From positions 21,816,504 through 21,880,503 of the forward strand of contig JACBWW010000015.1 in the NCBI GenBank assembly GCA_020086605.1: a stretch of DNA of 64,000 bases, written 5' to 3'. A program made the translations under genes and the position numbers. Shown here in pieces: positions 41,111 through 53,243 of the stretch (its first letter is position 1; each line of letters starts with the position of its first letter). Source of the stretch: Lanius collurio. Lineage: Eukaryota > Chordata > Aves > Passeriformes > Laniidae. Under the pieces are notes generated by a model. The model worked only from the letters and a program-made list of their open reading frames with translations, was not told the DNA's origin and did not search any database.

Positions 41111-41633
41111 AGAGATTAGAGCTGATTTTGTGTTATGTAAATGGTAAGTTTTCTGTGTATTTCTCATCTTTATAACAATTAGTTTTCTCTAAAGACTGGA
41201 GTTCAATAGCTGAATATGAAAAATTTGGCTTCACTCTTTACTCACCTGGGTGAATAAATCCTGGTCCCACAGAAAACAGAATAATTTTATTTCCTTATTA
41301 TCAACTTCCTCTAAGATACAGAAAGTCCTCTTTAAAATACTGCCAATTAAAAACAGATTTAGCATTTTCTTAAAATAGGAGATATGTAGTAGGAGATGAG
41401 CTCCCCATTACCTATCTGGATCCAGTTGGTTTTATTCATATTACCCAACTTTCCAGATGTCATGCTCTTCATCCTTTGTCCCTCTGGAACAATAAACTAT
41501 GTTCCTCTTACAACCTCTTTATATCTACCCTCATTTTTAAACATTATAAATAATTTTGAAATGAGACGTGTGTTAAATTCTTACTTTCTGTAGAGATTTC
41601 CCAGACCAGCATTCACTAATTCTCTCTCATAAA

Positions 41634-42407
41634 CTACCTAGCAGAAAGAAAGAAAAGGATGGAGTGTGCTTCTTGGTGCAGGGATTTGGGCACTGGGGAG
41701 CAGCAGCATGGGGTTAAGTCTGGAAATAAAACTAGAGGTAGTTTTGCCTCCAGTGAGCCATTTATACATACTGAAAGGAGGAGAAGCAAAGAGGAAAACA
41801 AAGGCCAGACCTGCAGGTGTTCTAACAAATTAAAACTGGAGCAGGAAAATAAAAAAAATCTGCCATATCCTTTCAGCCCTTGCCTCACCTTAGCACTCCC
41901 TCTGATGCAACCTTTCTTCCAAGGGGAATTGCATGCAGTCTTACCCATAACCAGGTAGTGAATACCTACACAGGTTGGCATGACTCTGCTGCTGCCCCAA
42001 CCAGTGCCAGTTGTCACCTGGAACAAGAGTCCCCAGACTATTAAAAGGTGCAGAAAGGAAAAGAACCAACTACTCGATTGAGCACAAACACTAACACAGA
42101 AACAGAGTTTTAAAAAGTTTTCAGCACTACATGGTACTGTCTTCTGGTTTCTCAGGAAAGCATTGAAGAGAAGGTTATTCAAATAAATAATTTGTGCTTC
42201 TCTACTTACATGATTTGTCTCAGTATGAGTTACCATAATGCACTGGAAAAGTGAGTACTTGTGAGGCAGTTGTGTGCTCTGCGTCAAAAAAGTCAGAATC
42301 ATAAAATGTCTTTTTAAATCTCCAAATGGCGTTTTATCTCTGTACGTGTTCCACTTGGAATTTTCCATATCTAGTAAAAATGCCGTTCCTTCCTTTATGA
42401 ACAACAA
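41634..42407 (-). other. Unassigned 257-codon open frame (longest in window)
   Basis: This frame runs 257 codons from an ATG without a stop, clearly longer than the rest. The product has two hydrophobic stretches (around residues 112-130, SSSWFFSFLHLLIVWG, and around residues 208-223, LFSSLLLLLSV) and many Cys and Ser, and matches no family I know. No Kozak context, promoter or intron structure supports it. The plus strand is purine-rich over much of the interval, which lowers the stop-codon rate on the minus strand and may explain the length. It is most likely a chance frame; a lineage-specific transcript is possible. Confidence 0.15.
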
Positions 42408-42608
42408 GAATTTTTATATTATATTACCACATTCCTTAAAACTAAGAAGAGGAAGAAACTGAGTCATGTCGCTGAGGTATAAGTATTTCAAATACACTGG
42501 ATAGAGCCTTCCACAGAAGCCGCACATACACTTTTAAATAAATTTTTTTTTTTTTAATGTAGAGAAAGCATAAATCATGATGTTGCTATGAAAAGTTTCA
42601 TGTTGTAA

Positions 42609-42963
42609 GCATGCTTTCTGAAACTAAAAATTACTATAAAAGAAGCAAGCTTCTGTGCTTTGTATCCACAAAATGGAACAGTGTACTTTTATGACTGCAA
42701 TGAAATTGTTTTTCTGAGAAAAAGACCAAATGGAATGGAAAGACTGTCACATCCAGGACTTGCTCTCATCGTGGATACATACTCTGAAGTAGAGCAAGGC
42801 CACTTCACAGGCTCCAAGAAGTCAGCGCTGCACATTCACAGTAGGGAAGTAAGAAAGGTCTTGAGATATGAACTAAGCATTGAAAGACAATACCTCACTC
42901 AAATACACAAACTCAAAAACTCAGGAAGATTTTGTGAAACAGAGGACTCCACAGAAGTACCCT
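42609..42963 (+). other. Unassigned open frame of about 118 codons
   Basis: Open between stops at 42,606-42,608 and 42,961-42,963. The composition is fairly protein-like, with many charged residues and little low complexity (for example RLSHPGLALIVDTYSEVEQ). I recognise no domain and see no convincing splice acceptor at its left end, and its only early initiator is TTG. It could be an old transposon relic, a fragment of an unrecognised gene, or chance. Confidence 0.15.
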
Positions 42964-43959
42964 GACAGAACAGGTCTTTGGTTTGGAGTTTAGCTTACAA
43001 AGAGTTACAAACCTAAAGACACCTCTAGAAAAAAAAAAAAACAATGTCAAGTATACTCTGTGGACAGATTTTATTGTCCTAATGCTTCTTTTTTTATGAT
43101 CACATCTCCAACCCTATACCAAGAATTTAACCCTTTTGCTTTACTAGAAGAAACCAGCTAGTTGCTTTAAAAATTGCCTGGAAACTGAAGTCCCACTGAG
43201 CAAGTACCTTGCCTAAGGCAGTAAATCTAAAACCTGTTATGGCAAACCAATACTGGCAATCTACAGAAGGCTTCATAGCTGAGAGTTCAGGCCACAGTTC
43301 CTACATAGTTCCAAAAGGCAGTTTGAATGTTGGTATTACCAGCTTTCAAAATTGGGAGAAATATACCTGAGTAGAATGACTTTTCAAAAGACCCCACCAT
43401 ACTACACAGATTTCACCTCCCTGCACTGGAGGGAATTTTCCTCCTTGAGCGGCTTTTCCTCCTTGCATATTTTTCCCCTACACTTTCTTATTAAACTAAA
43501 TGTCTAGTACATACATCCACTATCACTCCCACACATGCAGTATGCTGTGTATACGTACAGTATACATTTATGTGAAGCATACATACAGTACTGTGTTATT
43601 TGCCACACTGCAAGCAGACTGCATGAGTGGATCTAGAAGAGTTTGGCCCCATCCCAGCAACTTCTGCCCAATTGGTTGCAGCAATACCAGGTCAAACGAC
43701 CAACCCTCCATTTACAGAAGGCAAAGACCGAGCTCTCAGTCTTTCTTACAACTCACAGAGTGAGAGTTTCCCCCCCACCATTAGCAACTAGAGCTCTCTA
43801 AACCAGTGCATGCTTGCTTTGAGGTGGGGGGGAAAAGGGGCATGACAGAAGACCAGAAAACAGCTGTTAACACAAAGAACAGCCTTGCAGTCAATGCAGA
43901 GCATTGTAACTGCATTCTACACCTGCTAAACCTTTTCCCTGAACCTTATTAGAAACAGC

Positions 43960-44420
43960 GCTCGCCCAGCCGAGGAGGGAATTAGAGGGTCTCTGCAGTG
44001 CATTCACACCACGAGGAGCTGTACTAGAGCAGCCCTGTGCCGGAGTGTTTTCCACAGCCTCTATATTAAAGCCACTCACTTTACAGGTCAGCGCTCTGGC
44101 AAGCCCGCTCCTTGGCGAGGCTTGCAGCTTCCACAGTGGCAGGGTGAAGTAGCCACAGCTGTACCAGCTGTACATTTAATGCCGAGCACAGGCTCCCAGC
44201 AGCTTAAATAATACGAGTTCAGTGCAGCAGGCAAGATTACACATTAACAACCATGAGCAAAACAGGAGCAATTAGAGAACAGCTAGGGAGTGCTCAAATG
44301 TGTAACCAGATACTCTCACAGCCAATACATATCAATAGAGGGTATAAAAACACATTCAAGGACCACAGCTCTCTCCCTCCGAGTGTTGCAGCTGGGTGGT
44401 CTTGCAATGAAAAGGACGTG
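43960..44420. promoter_or_regulatory. Locally CpG-richer block with E-boxes (weak)
   Basis: In a CpG-poor window this block keeps about a dozen CpG dinucleotides, with two CAGCTG E-boxes close together (cacagctgtaccagctgtac at 44,155-44,175). A TATA-like ggtataaaaaca lies at about 44,341. It falls short of a CpG island. It may be an enhancer or a minor promoter; no transcript feature supports either. Confidence 0.25.
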
Positions 44421-45659
44421 TTAAATCACATCATGTCCACCCATAACAGAGAGCCAGCCATAAACTGGCTGCTGACACTTAGAAAGTGCTCCAATCAATG
44501 GTGCCAGTAATTTGAATAACTCTGAAGAGGACATTTCTGGACAAGGCGATGGCTGACTGTGGCTTTTCACAGGAAAGCAGCACGGGAAGGGAACCCCTGA
44601 ATGATAGGTCTAATGCATGTTTTCCTCCTTTTACACCAAAAGCTCTCTCTGTACAAAACAGTGGAATGCTCTATACCTACCCATCCGTAGCTTGACATGT
44701 GCTCTGCCAATAGCATTCAACATTTTCTGCTACTCCCGATCCCACTATGTAACATGAAGCACAACTAGAAACTGAACAGGGACTCCAAAACACCAAGCCA
44801 TGAAAAGAAGAAACTCCACCAATTCACAGGTCCTAAAGGAAAAGATGAGAATAAATGTAGCACAGGCAGACACAGTTCCTGAGTGATCAAGAACAAACAC
44901 TGTTTAACAGAATGAGTAGGTACAATATGGAAGCAGGTTTTTTTTTTACTTACATCTACCAAATTACCTGTGGAAAAGATTGATTCTTCGGAAAAAATTA
45001 AAACCATGGATGGTTGACTGTGCAACTGCTTCTAAAATACTGAGGAACAGCACAAAAAAGGCAGCTTGGGAAGTCGAACAAGGACTGGAAGACCCTGCAG
45101 GAAGCTGGAAAGACTATAAAGGAGATGACAGCAAAACACAGATAGAAGCACAGAGATGCAATATGTGAAGGGTAGAAAGGAAACTGGAAGGACAATAACA
45201 TTTTTGATGGGCTGGAACATCAGACACATGAAAGGAAAAATTCCACATGCACTATTTCAAGGCATCCATTTTCTTCCTCCTATACTAAAGGAATGTCAAG
45301 AAGTGATAGATTCAACAAAAGTCAAAAGAAAGCCATGAAGGAAAATGGCCATTCTTCTGCCAAATTACTCTTTACCCCACAAGTTTGAATTTCTCAGAAA
45401 TGTACATTACTTTGACTGTCAATTGGCTTGTGCTTTTTAGGGCTTCTGAGATAAAATTAACAGGCCAGTAAATTCTACAAGCAGTTTTAAAGAATGTTTA
45501 CCAGGCTGCTTTCAAGACGTCTGGAGAACATGAATTACCAAATACCTGTTTTTAATTTAGAAACTTATAGAGCAAAAAAATACATTTTCTTCTCTGAGAT
45601 TAGTTAATGGACATGTAAATAAACACAGTCAATGTGACAGCAACATTCAATAAATTTAA

Positions 45660-46765
45660 TATACTGAAGTTAGGACTAGATAATTTACATTCCAGAGTTC
45701 TGGAAACTCCAGCACATGAAGCAGGAGGTGTTAAAAGAAATATTTTAATAGGTCTCTGATGCTGAGAGTGGTGTCATCTGATTGGAAAATAGCAAATATA
45801 ATACCCATAACATGAGAAAGAAAAAATGCAGTCTGGGCAAAGAAAGTCCAGTTATTCTGATCCCAGAAGAATGCATGGCTTTAGCACAATTACTCAGAGG
45901 GGGAAAAAAGTTGAAGAAATTGAAGTAAACAGGAATAAAAGTATCTGCATTTAAAAAGAGAGAGAGAGAAAAAGAGAGAGAAAAAAGAATGTGTAACTTT
46001 TTTCTTTTTCAAAATGTGAGCATCTCTAATAGACATCATTTATCTATCCTTCAACAAAGCCTATGCTAGAATGCCATAAGGAATTCTTTAGTGAACTCAG
46101 AGGGGAAACTCAAAGTACATGTTAGCAGTATGAATGAACTGAGTAGCTTATAGAGCTTTAAAAAGGGAAAGCACACACCATGTGGAGATTGTTAGTGTAC
46201 CTCCAGAAACATTTGTTCAGAAAGTCATTTTATTTAATATGTCTACCAGTGAACTTATCAAGGAAAAAAATTAAAAAAAACAAAACCAACAGTACCTTAT
46301 TAAAAACAGCTTCTAATGCAAAGTCGGGAGATACAATCAACACACAGAAGGATCATTTAGAATATCACACAGAATTTAATGGATAACTTTGAGATATGTA
46401 AGCATGAAGCCCTGTAGCATAAAATGGAAGGCTAGATGCATGGAAGCACCAGGAAATTAAGCTATTTACCAACTGGAAAAGTTAAAGGAGGGAAAATACC
46501 TTGTTGACTATACTCATTGATAACAGATTAACTGTGATCTGCCAACATAATAGACACGTCAAAGGCAAATATGATCTGAAAAAGTATCAGGAGTTATGTG
46601 ACCAACAGAGTGAGGAAAGCAGAAACGTCACTGTACTTCAGGAACAGCATTTGAAAGTCTGGCCATTCACACTCCAAAAAGCTGACTACAAACCAGTGGC
46701 AGAAGAGGGCTTCCAGGATGCTACAGAAGTGGAGAACCTCTCTCAAGGAAGACGACAAAAAGCCC
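45660..46765 (+). mobile_element. Old CR1-like LINE relic, reverse-transcriptase region
   Basis: Three short stretches of reading frame match, in the right order, the conserved skeleton of CR1-clade reverse transcriptase. LGLDNLHSRVLETPA lies at 45,670-45,714 (the 'GIDNLHPRVLKELA' block). DWKIANIIPI lies at 45,780-45,809 (the 'DWRIANVVPI' block). IIYLSFNKAYARMP followed by a stop lies at 46,032-46,079 (the 'VYLDFSKAFD' catalytic block A). In block A the first Asp is Ser and the second is Ala, so the enzyme is dead. Between 46,501 and 46,765 one frame still recalls the C-terminal part (LIDNRL..., then VENLSQGRRQK, like 'LENLSYEERLKEL'). The blocks lie in different frames, with stops, an AG-rich insertion near 45,960 and deletions. 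The element is far more decayed than the CR1 tails elsewhere in the window. Confidence 0.7.
45955..45988 (+). repeat. (GA)n-type simple repeat inside the LINE relic
   Basis: AG dinucleotide runs mixed with A runs over about 30 bases. It interrupts the space between two reverse-transcriptase blocks, so it probably expanded after the element had died. Confidence 0.8.
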
Positions 46766-47133
46766 CCACAAAAAATGAACCAACGACAACAAAATCCCAC
46801 ACCAAAAATAACCCTACACAATTGTTGAGCAAAATTAGCCCAACAAAAAAAATGGTGGGAGAACGACCTCTCTACAAGTGTCAAAATACAAAAGACACCA
46901 GAAAAAATTGGCTTGCTGTACTTGAACTTCCACAACTGGTTGCTCAGATTTGGAACCTGGCAGTTGATACAAGTTTCCCATTTGCTGAATTTGGCATTTT
47001 AACAATACCATTTCTCCCAAATTACATGCAAATCTGCAAAGAGCTTACATTCTTCCTTACAGGGAATTTGAACCACACTGAAATTAACAGGGTACAAAGG
47101 CCAAAATCTAAATACCAGACACCCAAATATTAA
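46501..47133 (+). pseudogene. 210-codon open frame, partly LINE-derived
   Basis: The first 90 or so codons fall in the tail of the CR1-like relic (LIDNRL..., VWPFTLQKADYKP..., VENLSQGRRQK) and align loosely with the end of CR1 ORF2. The remainder crosses an A-rich, CA-rich stretch (Lys, Thr, Asn, Pro) and then unrecognised sequence. The initiator is TTG, not ATG. I read the frame as remains of the transposon protein plus low-complexity A-rich DNA that has few stops on this strand, and not as a host gene. Confidence 0.5.
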
Positions 47134-47417
47134 AAAATTCCAAAGGAATTCAGACATAAAATTCTGAAAGTCTTTTGACTAGAATCCAGCACTGAGCTCT
47201 GTTAGGTCCCAACGAATAACCAAACTGAACTAAACAAACAGGAATAAAAGCCTTCTCACCCCTACAAAAGAGGACTCAGATTTGTCTGCCTGGGGTGCAA
47301 GCTGAATGACTGCCCTATCAGCAAGGAAGATATCACTAAACCATTTGGCCAAAAGAAACCCTTTAACTATTAAAAAAAACAAAAAACCAAAACCAAACAA
47401 AACTGCACCCTCTGCCA

Positions 47418-47449
47418 AAAATAAATAAATAAATAAATAAATAAATAAA
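47418..47449 (+). repeat. (AAAT)8 microsatellite
   Basis: Eight clean tetranucleotide units, likely length-polymorphic. The matching minus-strand frame reads a repeated LFIY pattern and is not a gene. Confidence 0.95.
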
Positions 47450-48710
47450 GATTGAGCTACCATAACAGAACTTATAAACCCAAGTTGGATAGCTGGATTG
47501 CTGAAACTGGGTCCCTGAAGTGAAATTTGGGCACTTCTAAAGATGACAGTCTGGATTGCACAGGTACTGAGCAATCCCTCTCCAATCAGCTTTGGCTTTT
47601 ATCAGCATGGGGTTGATGCTTTCTCCACCAGCACTCACCACCTGGCCCAGGTGGTTGGGTTGAGATAGCTGTGGAACCCAAGGCAGGGCCAGGGTGCATT
47701 TAGACTCTGTGAGAAGGCTCCCATAACACCTGTCTGGACCAGGAGGCCAGGAGCACATCCCATGAATAAGCATAAAGTGAAAAACCTTCTTCCCAACCTC
47801 AACACACTCAATACACTAGTTTAACACCGAGATTAATGTCTCAGCCTCTTTTAATCAGGACAGTTCTGCCTATTTTTCCTCTGCTGTTCATTTTTGGAAG
47901 TTACTCAAATATTTCTTACTGTTCATAACCACAGCCGACACTTACCCAATGTGTCCTTGTTTTCTTCTCCTAAACACGCCCCATTTGCAGTCCTCAGCAA
48001 TACTGGCATGGCTTTAGGTGCAGCCTTCAGCTGTGCTAGGGAAGCTTTTAATATCACTGATGTTTTAAAAAGCTAGACTATGCACAACAGTCCTTCACAT
48101 AGATACGCAAGATGTAAATAATTTTTTTTATTTGCATAGAAAATTTCCCTCTCAATAGAAAACTTCTTGGGCTTCTATTTGGACTACACAGAACTGAAAG
48201 CAGACTTGGCAAAGCAACTAACTGCTCTTCGTAGCAAAATGGAAAGTAACAAAATACTTGCAATTCTTTTACTTCCTTCCAGATCTTGCTCAAAACCAGG
48301 TTATTAAGTACTTCTGCAGTTGCCCCAAAAGGAAAAATAATTTAAACAATAGATTTTTTAAGGCATCTTTAAATATATAGTTCTCATAAACATTGTATTT
48401 CTGATACGGTTTACTGGACTTCTTTTTTTTAGCTCTCTAATGTCTACTGTTAAAAAGCAAACAAAAACTTCTGAAATTACAGATCAATACTCAAAGCGGG
48501 AGAAAGGGGCTTTCACACTTGGAGTTTCTAATAGCTTTATATCCATATAACAAACATCAGGAATGAAATGAGACAAGCATTAGGAATAACCTACTTTAGG
48601 AAGGGCACATGGTCAGTGGGTGAATATGATAAAAGCAAAAGAAAATACAGAACATGAAGGTCAAAACAAATAAGAAAGAGGAGGGGAAAAATCCTTAGGC
48701 ATAATTAATA

Positions 48711-48713
48711 AAA

Positions 48714-48744
<31 letters not shown>

Positions 48745-48752
48745 ACCAAAGA
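48711..48752 (+). repeat. A-rich tract
   Basis: About 40 bases of A runs with single or double C interruptions, the same style as the tracts at 7,780, 18,241 and 35,680. Confidence 0.9.
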
Positions 48753-51700
48753 GTCAAGAAAACCCAAAATGTCAAAAGAGAGAATAAAGCAAACAGAAAA
48801 CTTCAAATATTGCCAAGTTCTGTGCTGACAAGGAAGTTCCATTTTACACTCATTTCACTGACTTCAACTGGAAAGTCCTTAGGCATCATACTTCAGGCAC
48901 AATGTGTCTGACAAGTGCCCATGGTTCTGTGGAGCAGTGTTACTGGACAGCTCAACTGGCAGAGTTACTGTCCAGGTAAATTGGTGCCTGGTGCTTTACA
49001 CTAACGTAAATACAACATCTTGCCCGAACAGAGTTGGACGGGGTTATGTATGGCATGCAGCTAAATACCATACCTGAAGGAAAAATACATGTCCAGGAAT
49101 GGAAAGTTGAAGGCTAATTGTCAACCAGGGCTGAAGCAGATATTATGGAATGCGCTCTTTCCTGAACGCGAAACGTGAAAGAAATCTATGTGAAAGAAAG
49201 CCAAAAAAAAAAGTATTCATTATTCCCTTTCTCTTTGGAAGAATACAGCCTTCAAATGGTTTCTCATTGACTTTCCCAGTGTGTGTTTGCTTTTTCCATG
49301 AAAAAGGAAAAAAAGGAAGTAGGTGGTGGTAACCAACCGGTAAATTTATACACTACTTGACGGGAATTCCATCTGTTCCTGTACCCTAGGTATTGCCATG
49401 AGTCCCAAACAGACCAGTTTGAACACTCTCATTTCATATCTCTGTATTCCTCCTCTTGGATGCAGGTCCTTTTTCTCAGGAGATCTGTTGCCACTACCTC
49501 CACCACCTTACCACTGTCAGAAGTGCGGTCCAAGCACACTGTGAATGCAAATGCAGTGAAACATTCACGTGAAACATCATCTTCCCAGCTGCACATCTAC
49601 CAAAAAGAGGGGCCTATGCTCTTCTGCTTCCACAAAGCTTCCTTCAGTGCAACACTATGCAGATGATGCCCAAAGACCTGTGGTTTACAGCTCCCTTCCC
49701 AGCAAGTGTACACCTCCCTCTTTTTCCTCTCCTAAGCACTCTGACATAAACACACACCTGTAAGACAGTTCCCAAAACATTTTATTTACTACATTCAAAG
49801 AGTCACCGTACCTATGTAGTAACGGCCAATGTGGATGATTTTTCAAAGTTGTTACAGTGATCCAAAAAGCTTATCAGAATTGTTTTACAGATGTAGTTAT
49901 GATACAGCAGATGATGCCATGCACAAGGGAGGAAAGTGTACAAACTGTCCACATGTCCATGCAAACCTGAAAGCAACCTAAGCATTACAGGATGTGCAAC
50001 TGATGGGGCTTGGCAGAGATTACGAATGAAGCAAGAGAGTCAAGAGAACAACAGGATTCGAGAACAAAGTGAAAAACAGATTTGCAGCAAGGCAGCAGAA
50101 TGTGACTAGAAAATAATCAAGACAGAAGGTCACCTTTTTCTCCATATGGGAAACGTAAACCCAGTACAGAAAAATCAAAGCTGACAAAATATTTCTCCCA
50201 ATAACACAGTATAATTTATGAACAGATTTTTTTCAGCTACAAAGTTTTAACAGGTTGGGTTGTTTAAAATAGGAATCACTATGGCATGCTTTAGTGAGGC
50301 CCATGTCACTTCACCTTCATTCCAAAGATTCATCAAAACTTCTTTTTAGGAACAGACAGAGAGCTAAAAATGATGTTGCTCTCAGCCTTGGTAAATCTCC
50401 ACTAGCTATGGCATATTATTAAAACTTTGATTAATAAAAATTAATATTTAAGTCTTACATAAAGCATTTCAATTAAATTATTTCCACTCAAATAATGTAT
50501 TTAAAAAAAAAAAAGTAATGCTTTAAGGTATATAAAAATGCATTGTTTAGTTGACAGAAAAATAAACAATCTTTTATGATCTCAAAAAAATAAGTTACCA
50601 TAAAGGCTTCTTTGTAAAATTGAAAGGGGTACGTTTTGCACAACACTGTGAAATTCAATTCATCTTGAGAAAAAAGATATCAAAATTTATGTACAAAACA
50701 GCACAACCCATGATACATAAATTAGCAACTGCTTGATCAGCTGCGCACTTCCAACCTGCATATACCAGTTACACTCAGGAACATTTGTTAATATCAGTAA
50801 ATCTCATAGTCATCTACTGATGACTTTTTTTCAGGGCGATCTAAAACTTATTCTGCAGCTGAATTCCTCCAGATAAAGGCAAAATACACCCAGAATAAAA
50901 TTTAGTTGCATCACTCTATAGCTGCAGAGCTAACTTAAGATTTTCTAGCCCTCAAATTCTTACTTAAAGCTAATAATTGCAATAAATTGTACTTTACACC
51001 TAGATAACTAAAATGTGTTATGTACTTTTTCTAGGATAGTATCATCCTTACATAACTCTAAAAAATGGAAAACCTTAAAAGTAACTGCAACTGTTCATAC
51101 ATGAAGAAATATGTCAAGAATCCAACTCTGTCATAGCTGTCTAGATGATTTAAATGCATGCCTGTCTATATGCATTTCACAAAATGTTGTATCACAATTA
51201 GTATGTGGCACCTGGGGCTTTTTTAGAGTGATCTTCAAGGTAGGGGTCATGCTTCCTATATATGATGTACAGCATTTGGCTCCTTCTGGGAGCTACTAGA
51301 AGAGCACAGTTAACCAGCAAAACAAAGGTTGAGTTTAAAAGCATTTAGATGTCACAATAAACTGATGAGTTGTTTCAATGCTCACAGATATTTCTGTGGA
51401 CCAAAACCAGTCAAAACAATTCTGGCCTTCATACAAACTCTCAGGAAGAGCTGTAAAGTTGGATTAGATTTAAATCACATTTATTACTCTTGCTTTAGCA
51501 AAGCATCAACAGCAACTAACTCTCCATTCACAGATTTTAGTATAGGAAGTACAGGGAGAAAAAAAAATCTGTGACACTTGAAAGTATTTTACCCCATCTG
51601 ATATTGATGTGCCTAACACACAACTTAAAGCTAAGTTTCTCAAACAATCCTTTGTAACACTTTGCTAAACCAAACACTGGTTAAAACAAACAAAATAATT

Positions 51701-52566
51701 GGCAATCAACAAAATGTTTGGGGTTTGGGCCTTTTTTTCACAATTTGCAGAGCAGAAGAAACACAAAATACATCATGCTTTGCTAAATGCTACTGAAGTA
51801 CCTTCATGAAGAAAACATCTATAGCATGTTCACCACACTCACAAAAAAAAAAAAAAATCAAGAAAAGATAAATGAGAAACCCTCTTCACCAGTGGGAGAG
51901 GAGTTCCACCACTTTGTGGGGGAAAGTGTTATTGTACAGTAGCTCATATTCATGTAATAATTTTGAAATGTGCTGACACTCCATTTGCTATGCCAGAAAA
52001 GTGGCTTGGCTATTGCCTCCTGCACTGAATCCTGGATTTGCTGAATGTAAAAAGCACATATCAGTGATTCCATACCATGAGATCACAGAAGGTTGATGCA
52101 GGGGGTCCCAACTGACTGGATTAATTTTGTCCACGGCCAAGCATAACACCACTTTAGAGCCTCACACTCTATCAAGGGAGAAATTCTAATTGGATCTAAC
52201 AAAGGGCTCACTGCTTAGGCACACGTGTCAGAAAATAGTTTCCACATCACATAAACTGTACTGCTAAGGAGAATTATAAAAGGATATTTTCAGAGCTTTG
52301 GAATAATGACACATTATATTACACACATTGCTTTCAAGTATATTGCCTTTGGGAAAGTATCATGTAAATTATGAATAATGCATTTACTCGGGTAACAGCA
52401 GGTATGGAGAATCAAGGCTGGGTTCAGACACAGTTACTGCCATTCATCTGCACTTTCACTTCACCACAGGATCATTTCTGCTACAGCTCACTACAGGAAA
52501 ATATGACCGAAGATGCTTCACCAGAATCTTATTATTTAATCTTCAAAATTATGTACTAGAAGGGAG

Positions 52567-52592
52567 AAAAAAAAAAAAAAAAAAAAAAAAAA
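52567..52592 (+). repeat. Poly-A tract, 26 bases
   Basis: The longest uninterrupted homopolymer on this side of the window. No processed gene body lies to its left that I can recognise. Confidence 0.95.
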
Positions 52593-53067
52593 GATGGTGA
52601 AAAACAATGTAAGGCCATACGAGGGTAGAAAAAACCACTTAAATTTTGGGAAAAGAAAAACTACATCTCAATTTCCCACTCAAGTCCCTCTCCACCTGCC
52701 AGTTCTCTATGAGATGCATCTCAGTCTTTATAACTAAATGTGCACAACACCAGAATTATGACTTGAGAGTACCACACTACTACAAAACCCACAACATTAT
52801 TCCCATTAACCTTTCTTCACCAAGCCATGCCTGGATCTCAGCTCATGTCTGTCTCCCATTTACTTTCCAAGTGGAATAAGCCTACCTGGGCATCCCCTCT
52901 GCTCCAGCAATACAGAAGAGAAGGCTGGCAAAGCAAAGCATGGGAAAGAATCCCCACCTCCCCACCTACTGTTGTCCAAAATATTCAGTGTTATCACAGT
53001 AGTCCATAACATGTTAACACCTGGTTTTGGTAAGAGCACCAAGAGGGATTTGGAGGTTTTAGACATC

Positions 53068-53243
53068 AGTGACTGAGCACTGGAGCAGATTGCCCAGTGA
53101 GGTTTTGGAGTCTCCCTCACTGGTGATATTCATCTGGATGCAATCCTGTGCCACATGCTCTAGGATGATCCTGCTGGAGCAGGAAGGTCAGACCAGATGA
53201 CCTCACTGTGGACCTTTCCAACCTGACCCATTCTGTGAATTAC
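53068..53243 (+). mobile_element. CR1 LINE, 3'-end fragment, forward, diverged
   Basis: The copy begins with gtgactgagcactggagcag and continues through attgcccagtgagg, tggagtctccctcactgg, gatattcatctggatgcaat, cctgtgccacatgctctagg, gaaggtcagaccagatgacc and ttccaacctgaccc. It ends in attctgtgaatta at about 53,243. These are the ordered landmarks of the CR1 3' region. The tail is a single imperfect octamer and many bases differ from the usual form, so it is older than the copy at 37,472. It is 5'-truncated and has no coding capacity. Confidence 0.9.

Larger units (their letters stand above)
37656..45659. other. Gene-free sequence with the longest open frames
   Basis: No recognised exon or transposon. 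This block holds the longest frame of the window (41,634-42,407, minus), another fairly protein-like frame (42,609-42,963, plus), an ATTA-rich block (40,920-41,110) and a relatively CpG-rich block (43,960-44,420). A 190-base stretch near 45,000-45,200 is purine-rich and open in one frame; it might be an extension of the LINE relic that follows, but I could not align it. Confidence 0.6.
46766..53067. other. Gene-free sequence, no element recognised
   Basis: The block contains an AAAT microsatellite, two A-rich tracts and unique A+T-rich sequence. A more G+C-rich patch at 47,570-47,780 has the look of an old repeat but I could not match it to a family. Nothing else is supportable. Confidence 0.65.

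Noticed and set aside
44980..45340. Purine-rich frames possibly extending the LINE relic to the left
   Set aside because: I could not align them with any conserved CR1 block, so the element is started at 45,660.
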